From Tetracladium setigerum (taxonomy: Eukaryota; Ascomycota; Leotiomycetes; Helotiales), in the NCBI GenBank assembly GCA_031472005.1, contig PZJY01000008.1, positions 1,612,001 to 1,676,000 of the forward strand: DNA of 64,000 nt, in the 5' to 3' direction. The position numbers and the translations under genes are program-made. The stretch's first letter is position 1. Every line of letters begins with the position of its first letter. The notes under the pieces are model-generated. The model was not told where the DNA came from, ran no database searches, and saw only the letters and a list, made by a program, of their open reading frames with translations. This document shows, in pieces, positions 48,902 to 61,362 of this stretch.

Positions 48902-51900
48902 TCACCTCCCACCCGCCACAATCGCACTCGCCCCACTATCCGTCTCAATGCCCGAATCGTGACCTTCATCCCTCCCCCAAGATTGTTGATAGGCGCTCAG
49001 ATTCAAGTTCTGCTGTCTTGAAAACCCAATCTTCCCTGTGGGTGGTGCTACCATCTCAACACCAACACCACCACCACTGACTAAAGGCTTGACAGTAGGA
49101 AGCGAGGGATGTACGCGAACGTAACTAAGCTTCTCACTATCTACCTCCTCCTCCGATAAGATCAACGAAGAAGCAGGATCAATCCCCTCAATCTCAACTG
49201 TATCAGGGATCTTCAAGTCCCTCAAGAAATCTTCCAAATCTTTCTTCTCATCCAATTCAGACCGGATTTCTGGCTCATTGGCGGTTGTTGCAATGCTAGC
49301 GGCAGATTGGGCCATTGTACTGATATTTGTGGCTGGATACAAGTCTTCGCCGCCGGGGAGAGAGATACTACGTGCGTTAAGAGTCTCGCTGATGTCGCGG
49401 AGGATGATATCCATAGGACAGATGTAGGCGACTTGTTTGCGTGAACTCCACGCGAGAACATGGCCACATGCACGGCCATTCTCATTGTCTACAACCCAAG
49501 CACCGGAGTCACCTGGAACACCAAGTTTACCAGCGACTTGGTAGGAGGAAGAAGGTGTCTGGCGACCGTAGATCTTGACGATTGCCATACCGGGGAGAAT
49601 TCGTCCGGTTTGGAGACCGGAAGTGCGAGCCATGCAGTGGACTCGTAAATCACCAAGGTCTTTAGTGGGAGCCACGGAGACGGGGTACTGAGTTCCTGGT
49701 TTCGTGTTGCAGTAACGGTGACCATTGGCAATGTGATTACCTTCTGGACATCTCTCTTCGCTGAATTCAAAGAGTGCCCAGTCAATTTCGTGAACAGTGC
49801 CGTTTTCTGTCCTGCGTCGGATGCCGGAGGAGGCGTAGATTTCGCCAAGTTGGAAAGAGTCTAGGTGGTCCTCATCGCGGGTTTCCTCGCTTGGGAAGAA
49901 GTCGTCTGATACATCGTCGATGGCGGGCTGTGTGATAAGATATTCTTCTCCACAACCTTGAGGGATGCCTTTGATATCACCAACTTCCATCCCATCCTCG
50001 CTGTCAAATTCGCTTTCATCTTCGTCGTCAGATGCTTCATCTTCTGCGTCAGATCCAAAGTCCGAATCGTAGTCCAAGTCGTACATGAACTCCTCGTCGC
50101 CACTGCTGTACACCGAAGATTCGTCATGAGTCAGGTCGGGCATGTCAGAATAGTATGCACTTGACCTCAATACAGGTTCCAAAGGATCAATTTCTTCTTC
50201 ATCATCGGATGGGTCGTCCAGCATATGATGTACAGTCAATCCATATGACTTATCATCAATCACAACCATTCCTCCAAAGGAAACCGGAGGAAGATGTTTT
50301 TCACCAACATACGCTCCAATCGAGGCGCCATTCGAAGGTCGCTCTTGGTGCTCCGCATTGGCTGGCTTCAACTCTCCTGACATAGTCGCCATGGATCTCC
50401 TCGCGCCTTGTTTCCTGGATCGCACGACCTTACCACGGCATACTTTCAGGCCATACACCTCTGTGTCGTACACCAATGATTTCTTCAATATCGTTTTAAC
50501 TTTGTTGACGCTTGTGCAGACGACGAGAATAGTTGGCTTTGTGGTTGCGGACGTTTCACCGACACTCTCTAAACTAATCTCAACGGATTCCGGGTGCTTT
50601 CTGTAGAAGCCGCGCAGAGCATGGTTAATGCTAGGCATGAGAAAGGTATGCCAGTGATCCAGATGTTCCTGGTTAATCCTGATCGCCGGGTATGTCTTCA
50701 ACTTTGGTTTGGCTACCTTGACCTCTGGTGGTGGAGGAGCTAGAAGATATCAGTATCATAAGGCAGCACCAGAACGAAAAACTTACCAACTGCCTGAACA
50801 AGAAGGGGAGATGCGTATGCGGGTCTGTCTACAAATGATGGAGATGAGACTGAGTACGAAGACTTTTCTGACCTCAATGCTGAAGACATTGGAGCAGGAG
50901 ACGCAATGGCTGGAGATTTCTGATCGCGTAGATCGCTTCGTGGAGGCGTAATGGTTCTCAGGGTGATTTTCGAAGGCGCCGGAAGGACCAAAGAGTCATC
51001 GCTATCCTCCGTATCATCAGACGAGGCTTCATCAATCGCACAGCATGTGTCCAATGCTTTTGAGACTTTCCACAACACCTTCTGGTGCATGACGTCTGGC
51101 CTTGCCTTCTGCGAAAGCTCATCCTCTGGCGCGCCCCAGCATGCCTGAACCGCCTTGACATATAGACTACCACATCTGGCAGCGAGGGTCTTAAGAGCCG
51201 CCGCTGGATTCTGGGGAATGGATGTTACAGCAGGGAAGATATCCGACACACTGGTCCAAAGTCCAATTTCGAGAAGAAGTAGGGCGAGACTGTAAAGATC
51301 CAAGGACTTGCTCTCCGAGGTTAGTCGGGTATATCGAGTCATCCTCGGATCCAATGGATGTCTGTGGAGGACTGTGTATGCATCGTGGGTTGTATCCGAA
51401 CTGTCGGTGGCGTTATCCGAGAAGAGATCAAAGGACGAGAGAAATGACTGGCGCATGTTGACTTGCGACACGTCCATAGGATTTGAGGTTTGATTTTCGA
51501 GGAATAGGATGTTGGAGGCAACAACATTGCCATGCACGACTCCTTTCGAATGAAGATCAAAGACTGAGTTCGCAACATTGTAGGCGAGTCTGTACTTAAC
51601 TTCGAGGCTTGGCTCGTAGCTGCCACTATACAGAAGATCAGATAAGATGGTGATGGACGGCATCTTGGGGGATTCGATATCGATTGGTCCGAAATGGGTT
51701 GGGAGTGCGAAAAGGAGGCAGAACCTCGACTCTTCAGGCTCCTCAAAGTATCCGATCAAGCGGAAGAGACCCGACAATAGCTTGTCTGCGGAGAGGTATG
51801 CCTGGGATAGCGAGGCAAACAGTTTCTCGAAACGAGTCATCGAAGGGCTGATGCCGGTAATGGAGTAAATAGCATCGTATGGTGCGTGTTCCAGCAGTAC

Positions 51901-52643
51901 CGGCATGAGTGGAAGCGCCTGGCCTCCGACTTCCTCGCGTCGGGAGCAGTGGTTGGTCTGCGCATGAAGACGATTTCGCGAGGAGATTTCGCCGGTGGGA
52001 GCATGTTTGGCTGGATGGTTCTGAGGGAGCGCGGCCATACTAATGATTGCGGATCAATCTGTTGTGGGGTTTGCATTCGAGTTGACTCGAACAGTTTCTC
52101 CTCTATCACCGGAGACTTGAGCTGCCTCGACGGGCTTGAAAGCTTGGACGAGCTTCCCAGCTTTGCCGCTGACTGCCTCGTCCTTGACAGGTCATAAAGC
52201 GTATCAATTGACATGGTCAAATCGCGAACTAGGTCCTGGAATCTCGACTTGTCCCAGGAGACCAAGGACGGTTTTCGGTCTAGTGATCTTTCGGATGAAG
52301 ATCCCTTTTCGTCCGAGAGTCGCCCTCTCGATGATCTCCACAGGGGCTCTGCCTCGGCGAGCACCTCCTTGATGGTCGACATCACGCTGGCGACCAGCTC
52401 ACTCAAACCAGCCTTGCTGATGGACTCGTCAATGTCAGGTGACTGGGCGGGATCAGACCATTCCAGACCCCACGAGACGAGGCGATCCTTCTGGATGCGC
52501 AGCTTGCGATGGAGAGAGAGCACCTCGGGATCGTCGGCGCTCTGGACGGGTTCCTTGACGAAGTCGTAGGATGTTTTGGTGTCGGTATACATCTTGGTGA
52601 GCCGGCGCTGGAAGGGCAGCGGGAGGGTGAAAAGGGAGTCCAT
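48902..52643 (-). CDS. HeLo-like / kinase-like / trypsin-like serine protease protein, one apparent frameshift
   Basis: Large three-part protein, 1231 aa after one frame correction. Exon 1 is 52643-50787, exon 2 is 50739-48902; intron 50740-50786 has a GTAAGT donor and CTTCTAG acceptor. Residues 1 to about 230 resemble a HeLo-like (prion-inhibition-and-propagation) domain, with SLHRKLRIQKDRLVSWGLEW as its signature helix. Residues about 250-510 are a protein-kinase-like fold, but the catalytic HRD is HGN (LHSKGVVHGNVVASNILF, near 371) and no DFG is apparent, so it is probably a pseudokinase. From about 700 a trypsin-like protease keeps its triad: His790/791 (YGLTVHHM), Asp939 (HEIDWALFEF) and Ser1031 (VPGDSGAWVV). 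A strongly acidic stretch of roughly 80 residues separates His from Asp. One base is missing between about 51912 and 51930; restoring it puts exon 1 in the phase the intron needs. Inference: a regulated cell-death or signalling protease. The HeLo call is the least certain. Confidence 0.8.
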
Positions 52644-52750
52644 GGTGGTGGAGAGGGAGGGGGTTGGGTTGGGTTGGTTGGTAGATCAATCTCACGATTG
52701 ATGATGGCTCGAGGCCGTTTGGGAGGAGGAGAAGCGGACGATTGTGATCA

Positions 52751-52780
52751 GTGGTGGTGGTGGTGGTGGTGATGGTGGTG
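52751..52780. repeat. GGT triplet repeat
   Basis: About nine GGT units with one GAT interruption, roughly 110 bp upstream of the protease gene start. Confidence 0.8.
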
Positions 52781-52862
52781 ATGTTAAGAAGTGGGAGGAG
52801 GGGTGAAGCGAGAGTGGAAGGTGTTCATTCAGGAGGAGGAGGAGTGAAGAAGGTACGGTATG

Positions 52863-52898
52863 CGATTGATTGATTTGATTGATTGATTGATTGATTGA
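52863..52898. repeat. GATT tetranucleotide repeat
   Basis: Near-perfect GATT/TGAT tandem run, with one TTTGATT interruption, in the upstream region of the protease gene. Confidence 0.8.
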
Positions 52899-52983
52899 CT
52901 GTATGTATGTCTGCATACAAATAATGGGCCCGGGGCGATGATGAGATGGGATGGTTAGCTCCGTCGTCCGCCCAGTTGGGTAG

Positions 52984-53006
52984 GTGAGTGAGTGAGTGAG
53001 TGAGTG
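52984..53006. repeat. GAGT tetranucleotide repeat
   Basis: Five to six tandem GAGT units in the same upstream region. Confidence 0.75.
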
Positions 53007-56000
53007 TGAGTGGGTCGTAGGTCGTTGGATAAAGTGTCGATATAAAACACTCTTCTTCACATCCACCCAGGTGTATGTAGAGAGGAGTGAGATATGGCTG
53101 ATGTTGTAGATGACAGAAAGAAGCGCAAGAAGAGAAGAGGAGAAGAGAAGAATGAATGCAAGTGTGAGAATGAGATGCCTGTTCGGTTCGTTGTAGGTTG
53201 CAACATTCAAATGCCGCCGTCGTCGTCGTAGCATGCGGCGCAACCTCGCATTTTGGTCGTCTTCTCCGTTGTGCTGCTTTGTTTGCTGCCTGTAGGTAGG
53301 GTAAGGTCCTGTACGGTAAGATTTCCATAAAATGGTAAATGCTGCTGCCTAAGAACGATCAGCGGAATATCTACCGGGCCCCACCCCTTCTCCCCCAAAT
53401 TGCGGAAGGTGGGACGATGGAACGACACCATTGGCGGCAGATGGACCCGCCTTCCTGAACCGGTCTAGCCATCGCCGCACAGGTACGATCTTATATAAGC
53501 GCCGCGGCGACTTCCTCTTTGGGTTCGGGCCATGGCGACTGGCGACTACTGATGTTGCTGCTGCTGCTGTCAATCTTGGAAGGGACAAATAATGGAACTC
53601 ACAACAGCATGAGAACACACTTATCACAACTTGGGCTAATTTACGAGAAATACTGTACATACATACCTACTTTGGCCTATTCCACCGACATTCAGCCGAT
53701 ATATTCTATTATCCACATTCCACAACACAACAAGCCAAAAACACGAAGATATTACCTAACCCATCCACAATATTCGCCTCTCCCAAACGTGGCAGCCTAG
53801 AGCCTCCCAAGTCATCCAAGGCCATGGTTTTCCAACGGCGGCGGTTCCATAACTTCCACTTCTCATCCAAACAGAAAGAAAAAAAAAGTTTCACCACAGG
53901 CATCCGCATTCTGTCCTATAAGACGTCCCCGTACGCCAGTTAGATCAACACGGTTCTGATTTATTCGCCTCCCATTCATCTCCGAGAAGGCAACGACCTT
54001 TGCACCCAACTCCACCGAGTCCACTACAGTACTACTCCAAGAATTTAAGCATTGGAACTTTAGAGGAAAAGTGGACTGATACTGATCGACCTAGCCGCTT
54101 GCATGTATTCTCGTAGTCATGCAGTGTCTTGGGTGAACAAAAACGACATGTGAGACATGTATGAAGAATTGAACTCAAAAAATGTAATGTATCCATCTAG
54201 CGGTGGATTTCATTACTCAATTTCTTCCATCTCTTCCTCTCCTTTCGGTCTTACTGTATTTTTCCACAAATTCCTCCTCCTGTTGCTTCCATCCCCGCGT
54301 GACAGGAGTTCGTGATGCTTCAGAAAATCCTCGAAAGGGCGTGCGTTCCTTGGCACCCAGTCCATTTCCATTCCAATTCTATTCCAGTAGTTCGGGACTA
54401 TTCATGCCAATGGATCTCAACCAAGCAGAGTGAGTCATGTTTACTTGCGATGGCGGCATGGGAAAACGCCATGATTCCTTTGATGTGGTGATTGATCTTG
54501 GGTAATGGTGGAATAATGAATAATGAGACGGTTGTTAAGACGAACTCCGATATCGTGGTGTTTCAATTTCGTCATTAGGTAAAGTATTCATATGGGGGAA
54601 AGGATACAGTAATGTTCGTAAAAGTCATTTGATCCTTTTAGATTGACGATACCTTCAAGAAGTAGTATAGAGATGTGGAAGAATATCCGCAATCTGAAGG
54701 GGCTGCTACGAACATAGTACAGAACGGAGTGAGGGAAGAGCTTGGCTCGGAGTTGCGTACAGGTAATATACTGTATTGCGCGATACATCCAAGCAAGCAA
54801 CATGCCATTATTTTCATTATTTATTTATCCAAGTTTTGTGGCTTACTTGCTTCATACCTTCGTCACTCCTCTTTTTCCTAATACTTCTTATTTACTTACT
54901 TTTCTTGCTCCTCACCCCCTTCCTTGTCTTTACCCCCTCCTCGCCGTCGAATTCTCCCTCCTCGCAATGGAACCTACCTATTCACCAATCCCTTTCCAGA
55001 GCAAATAAATACGCATGGATATCATGTGCATTTTAAATTCCCACGTAAACATTCAACATATTCTACTGCTGTTGCCTTCATGCCAATTTATCAAACGACC
55101 TCCAATCCAATCCAATCCCTTCAATCCCTTCATTCTCCCCACCATCCATCCCATCAATCCCAGCCAAAACCTTAGATGATTCTACCTTCAATATCACTAC
55201 TTCAATTCCTACATATCTAGGGTCTCACGACTGCCTGCCTGCCTTCATTCATGCCAGAAATCACTGCCTATTCATCCATTCATCCCACTTTTACTTCCCC
55301 CCTCCCTTCCCAATAATCACAAGCTCTCTTCACTCAACTCATTCCCTCGTGCAAAACCACCCAAACCACTCACTCTATCTCCAAACTCCTTTCCCCGAGA
55401 CTGGATCGATGCCTAGCCACCAGCGTAGTACCAAGTACAACGCCATGTACCTAGCTAGGTACCTACTTTTTTCTTAGTATCAACCAATCTCTCTCTTTCT
55501 CTTTCGCAGACCTGAAAGAAATCGCCGCCGGTTTATTAAACCCACCAACTAAAACTATCTGCCTACCAGGCATACGTATACGTACCATCCTCATCTTTCC
55601 ATCCCCACAGAACAAAGAAAATTAGAAAAAGAAAAAGAAAATAGGCACCTAAAAACATAACGACCCAATTAAAAATTTGGAAGTACTTGAGAGAGAATTG
55701 TGACTGAAAAATGGGGGCGACTCGTTCAACCAATCCATATCTACGCATACAGTCAAAATAAAGATTCCTACCTAGGTATCCTCACCTACCTACCTCCCTC
55801 CTCTCCTGCTCGAGGGAAAATTAAATATCGAAAGAGCGCCGCTTCTTTTTGGTTTCTTGATCTGGGGTCTCTGGAAAGAAAACTTTGCATGGCAGGAGTT
55901 AAAAAAAATCAAAATCAAAATCAAAATCGTATTTAAAGTCGAAATAATCTTGCTGATGCAATGGGATGATGGTATGGAGAAGTAGACAAGTATACAAAAT

Positions 56001-56747
56001 AATAAGAGAATGGACGGGTAGGTAGTTATAGGTAGGTAGGTAGGTAGGTAGATAGGGATGGAGAGACTATTTTTACCATCGTCAGCAGCGAGATGATATT
56101 TATATATATTTAGAAGAGGCGCGGGGATTGATTTGGTTTGGTTGACCGCCCAATCGCCGTGACGATTGCTGAATCAAAATTTCGGGCGAATTGATATGAA
56201 AATGAAATGAAATGAAAATGGACAGTTAAAGAAACAATAGAACACGTGAAGGAGAAAGTAGCAGTCTTCTGTTGTACCATCACCAACTAAATAATGCAAG
56301 ACTTAATATGAGTATATCTAAAGATCAAAGGAAAGAAGAAGAAGAAGAACACCAAACGAAACAAAGAAAAGGTTAAGTGAAAAGATGTTATCTTTAACAT
56401 TAACAATGACTATCTATCTATTTATCTATCTATAGGTAAATACTCCTTCCTTTCCTTTCCTCCGAAACAGAACGAATCAATCGCTTGCAGCAGGCCAGCC
56501 AATCTGGTTAATAAGTAAAAAAGTGGTATCAAAATCCAACCAAAAGTAAAAAATATCCCAGTTTGGGATATTGGGCAATATAAAAAAAGCCAAACATAAA
56601 ACTCCGATCATATCATGATCATATATCCCATCCTGATCCCATTTTTGTTTCCTTCCTCCACTTCCCTCTCTTGCCCATCTTTTTTATCTGTTTTTATTTT
56701 TGTTTATTTGTTTGTTTGGAAAAGATAGCAGGTAAATGAGTGTGCAC

Positions 56748-58898
56748 CTAAAACTTAGGATCATAAACCTGCTTCTTAATCCAATTCGTCAAAGCGACAT
56801 CTCCCCACTCCTCCCACTCAACCCACACGTGTTCGGGTAGACAACTCACGCCCTCTCTCCTCGCCGTCTTCATGACCTCCCTCGCAACGACCACACTCGC
56901 GTCTCTGACTCGCTCAATCTTAGGATAGATAAGTCCCATGACCAACTCCTCATGATTGAGACATCCACTCAACGCCTCTGCAGCAGTATAAACCATCGAG
57001 TCTGTCACTCTTGAGGTCTTGGCCAGGATAGCACCGAGACCGAGACCGGGGAAGACGTAGACGTTGTTGCCTTGGTTGGGGTAGTATGTGACGGGTGTGT
57101 TATCCATGCCATTCTTGACGGTGAATGGACTGAATGGCGAGCCGGATGCGAAGATGGCAGTTCCTTCGGACCAGGTAATCGCTTGTTCGAATGTGCATTC
57201 GGCTTTGGTCAAGGGATTGCTGAGTGGGAAGAGGATGGGTCGTCTGCCTAGTCCACCAGCGTCAACGGACACCTTCAACGCGCGGACAACGCTTTCAGTG
57301 AACACGCCGAATGTCGCGGTCAATCCGATCAGAGCGGTAGGCTTCACGTATTCAATGACAGCCTCGAGCGTCGAGAATTGATGACCGTTGTTATCGGAGC
57401 GCGCGAAGATCTTCTTGTGTTCGGCAAGACGGTCGCCGCGGTCCTTGGTCACGAGACCGCGGGTGTCGACGAGGTAGAATTTGTTGCGTGCTTCGTTTTC
57501 TGACAGGCCGCGTTTGGTGTAGTATTCCATGACTTGCTTTGCGACACCAACACCGGCGGAACCGGCGCCCATGAAGACGAGACGTTGGTCTTCAATCGGA
57601 ACACCGGAGAGGTTGACTGCGCTGATGTATCTGTGGTGGTTTGTTAGCGAGAATGTCAAGACTGGGGTGCATGCATGCATCTCCACATACCCTGCAAGCA
57701 CAACGGCTCCCGTTCCTTGGATGTCGTCGTTGAAGCACTTCTCTTGCTTGTATCGCTCGAGATATTGGAATGCCTTTTCGGTTTCGAAATCTTCAAATTG
57801 AACGAGCATCTCCGGGTAGACTTCCTTGACGGCGGCCATGAACTCATCCATGAACTCGAGGGCGACTTGGGGTGAGACACGCTTTTGACGGAGACCAAGG
57901 TAGAGAGGATCGCGAAGGTTGTCTTCGTTGGCTGTTCCGCAATCGAGGACGATAGGGAGCGTTTTATTGGGGTGGATTCCTGCTGCTGCTGTGTAAAGAG
58001 CGAGTTTGCCGATCTGGATTGGGTTAGCAGAGGAAGGATGATCATGAAACTATTCAAAGACTTACAGAAATACCAACACCATTCACACCAAGATCTCCCA
58101 ACCCTAGGATACGAGATCCATCCGTGACGACACAAATGGAAGGATCTGGGTATGGCCAGTTGCGGAGAATGGTGGCAATTGACTTCCTCTGCTTGATGGA
58201 GATATATAGAGCTTCAGGACGAGTATACAGTGTACTATACTGAAGGCATACATCTCCGATGGTGGGTGTGTACACCAAAGGCATCATTTGTGCAACATTA
58301 TCGATCAAGACACGGTAGAAGAGATCAATGTTGTTGGCTTTGAGTGAGGAGAGGTAGAGGTACTTGTCGATGGGAGTGCCTCGACTGTTGATCATGCGAA
58401 GGGCTCGCATGCACTGAGTGTCCATGCTCTCTAATGTGTGTGGAATGAGGCCAGTGAGGTTTTTGGAAACACGTTCCTCGGGTGGAAATGATGTACCTAA
58501 ATACAAAATACAAACATCAGCATACTTTCTTTTGATAAGAAAATTTTCGGCAGTTTGATTGGTATACCTTTGTTCCATTGTGGTTCACGAATAACTTGGT
58601 ATCCACATGCGCTGTCTTTTGACACATATTCCGTACATTGTTCTTGCTTAACGGTGCCGTAGTGATCTTGGGCATAGCCTCGAAGGCTATCGAGTTGAGC
58701 CATTCGCATGGCGGCCTCAATTTGCTGGATATCGACTGCAGCGAGCGGGTTGAACCCGGAAATTCTTCGGCCGGAAATCGACATTCTTTTGCTGACGGTG
58801 GTGGATGAGGAAGTTCGACTGAACGTGGAGGAGGGCGAGGAAGATCTAGGGGTATTTAATTCTGACGTGGAAGAGTTGCTAAAACTGTAAGAAGCCAT
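56748..58898 (-). CDS. Malic enzyme
   Basis: Oxidative decarboxylation of malate to pyruvate with reduction of NAD(P). Exons are 58898-58568, 58496-58066, 58013-57691 and 57630-56748; introns of 71, 52 and 60 bp all have standard sites and matching phases, giving 655 aa. After a Ser/Thr-rich N-terminus (about 1-45) come the malic N-domain (FPPEERVSKNLTGLIP; VYTPTIGDVCLQYS; VVTDGSRILGLGDLGVNGVG; the metal/substrate region EKCFNDDIQGTGAVVLAG) and the dinucleotide-binding domain (RLVFMGAGSAGVGVAKQVME; LFPLSNPLTKAECTFEQA). The C-terminal GNNVYVFPGLGLGAILAK is also conserved. I chose ATG 58898; an in-frame ATG at 58958 would prepend MLVSPRLFTFSQYLSSIKHP, which looks like a mitochondrial presequence. 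Cofactor preference cannot be told by eye, so NADPH supply for lipid synthesis is only a possibility. Confidence 0.96.
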
Positions 58899-61362
58899 TG
58901 GATGTTTGATGGATGAAAGATACTGAGAAAAGGTAAATAATCTGGGGGAGACTAACATGATATATGTGATGGCAGTTCGAGTAGTGCCACACAGACAGTG
59001 CAACCCCCAAACCAATCTGCTTTCCTTTTTCTAACGAAAGGAACCCGGAGGATATGTAACATAACCCTTGTTATGCCATGTCTCATTTCGTTGAGGGTTT
59101 CAACATATCATAGTCTTTTTCGGATCAACACCCGCTTGCCCTACCAGAAGACCGCATTTCGAGGTTTAGCTTACGAGAAAGAGGCCTCCCGAAAGCCCCT
59201 TGGGTTCCCGACCGGTTAGGATGATGGGTTCACCCGCCACAAGGGCAGGGCAGGGGATGGGACAAGGTTTAAATCGCGCCGCCTGGTGCATTGTTGAGGC
59301 TTGACGATGCGGGGAGAGCTCTCATAGAGTCACAGATTCGATGCAGAGAGGAATGCTATCGATTATTGTGCTCGACGATCCGGCAGTTTGAGGGAAACCC
59401 TCAAGACTTGAGTATGTCTTCCCAACACAAAAATCGAGCGAATTATGGCCACTTCTGCCACTCTCGCTCACTCACTCATACCTGGACAAACGTTCGCTGA
59501 CCTACTGTACCTCCGTAATCCGTATGGAAATCACCCCTTTTGCTCGTGTGCCAACTGCCATCCATGTCGTCGGGTTCCTAGGTCTCGATCAGCCAGCGCG
59601 CCATGACGGGAGCTAACCAGTGAGAGGGGCGCCTGTCTTCCGATATCCCCCGGGCAGCAAATTGATTCCTCGTGGGATTGTTCAGCCAACTTCAGCCTCG
59701 CCCCCTGAAACATGACATGAATTGTATGAGGCAAGTTGTGGACCAAATTCACGCAGCTGAGACAGCCGGAAGGAACACGGAAAGAAGCAAGGAAAGGGTC
59801 AGGCCTGTGTTTCTGTCGTCTGAAGTCTGTGAAACGTGGGATCTACCATCACGTTGATGCATCTTAGCATCTATGATCTCTGCCAGGCTGGGAAACTTGT
59901 GAAGTTCCCTCGAAAAGTCCGGACGGCATTGAGCTTGGGACGATCACGTGGCGGTAGCGAATCCAAGCGTTTGTGACAGGACTCCACGCTGAGACTTTCA
60001 TGCCCTCGATCTTCAACATCTTGATGTCTCATCAGAGTTGCAGCTCTCTCCCTCCACTTTTCCTTATCGTCATGGACAAAGCGAAGAAGAATACTCGGGA
60101 GTTGCGGAACTCAAAAAGACTTCACTTCCCCTCTTCTCCCATATCTATCTGCACCTCAATCGCCGTCAGGCCTGACCGCTAATCGAATGATGCCTCGAGA
60201 AAAGGAAAGAAACAGGGGACGGAGATAGCCTCACTTGAGACGCACAGTAGTATGTGGGTTGGGAAGCTCTATCGTTTGTTTGTTTTTGTTATTGTCCGTC
60301 CACTTTTCTACACAAGTAACGCAACGCAACGCAACAATGCTGCTCCCCCAATTTGGGGGTGGCGACGACGACGACAACAACGTTCCATGAGCACCTGTTT
60401 TCGAAATCGAAATCAATCAATGCGAGTCTGCTCAACAGCTGTTTTTCATTTCAACTTGAACATGAGACGAATAATGGAGTTACAATATTAGGTCTCGCGG
60501 TCTCATCACCTTTGTTCGGTGTTCGTTGCGCAAAAATCCACAAAAATGCTTCGATTGCTCCATCGCGGGGGAGGCTTGGAAATGTTCATCAATACTTTCT
60601 ACGAAAGACATGGATCATTATTCAAACAAGGGAATTGTGGAAACTTTCTTCTACCCACGACACAAGTATCTGGCCATGGAATGTTCTTTTCGTCGTCGTA
60701 TTTAGATGCCGCCTCCGCAATTATGCTTATTCCGATAGCAAGGGTGCTTTTCGTTAATGTCAGCCTCCACAGTTGCACCTCCCACGAACTTCACGAAGAG
60801 AATGAATCGGGTAAATCTACACCCGTCAGTTCGTTGCTTCGCGAGAATTCCCGATGAGTTTCTTTTGTTTTCTTTCTGCGCGACAGATGGAAGAGAAAAT
60901 TCAGAAAAAAAATGTGGAGTTTTGTTGAATAATAATGGGTATTGAAATGTTTGAAGAGTGCGAAAAAGTGCGAATTTTCGAGCCGTTCATTCAATGCTGA
61001 CAAAACTTCGGACGAATTTTCTGAAACTACACGGTTATTCGGATTTGAACCGAAATGTTTTGGTTCTCTCTTGAATCATTGGAATTATGGACCGTGGATC
61101 ATAGATTATAAATAGAACGAATGGTTGTCTCATCGGTTGACCTGCATACGGCTTTTCATCTTTTGACGTCTTCGACGACAGCATAAAGGAGAATACCCTA
61201 CATCCCAAAAGTCTTCAACATGGTCACAAAAACCAGACTCCTTCATCGATACTCGAGAGACCGCAATAGTCTAACCTCCATTACTAATCCCTTCCGTTCC
61301 AATAACTTGAATTTTCACCCTTTAACTCCTAGATCCCCCTCAGTCTCTTACAATTCTATTCA
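58899..61362. other. Intergenic
   Basis: Malic enzyme leader and about 2.4 kb of DNA with no supported gene. A TATAAATA on the plus strand near 61107 precedes a 69-codon frame at 61220 that overlaps the next gene's 3' end; I do not regard it as established. Confidence 0.5.

Larger units (their letters stand above)
52644..56747. other. 4.1 kb intergenic region with simple repeats
   Basis: No supported gene. It holds GGT triplets at about 52751-52780, GATT tetranucleotides at about 52863-52898, GAGT tetranucleotides at about 52984-53006 and a GGTA run at about 56030-56052. The remainder is C/T- or A-rich, with the 3' flank of the malic enzyme gene at its right end. Confidence 0.5.
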
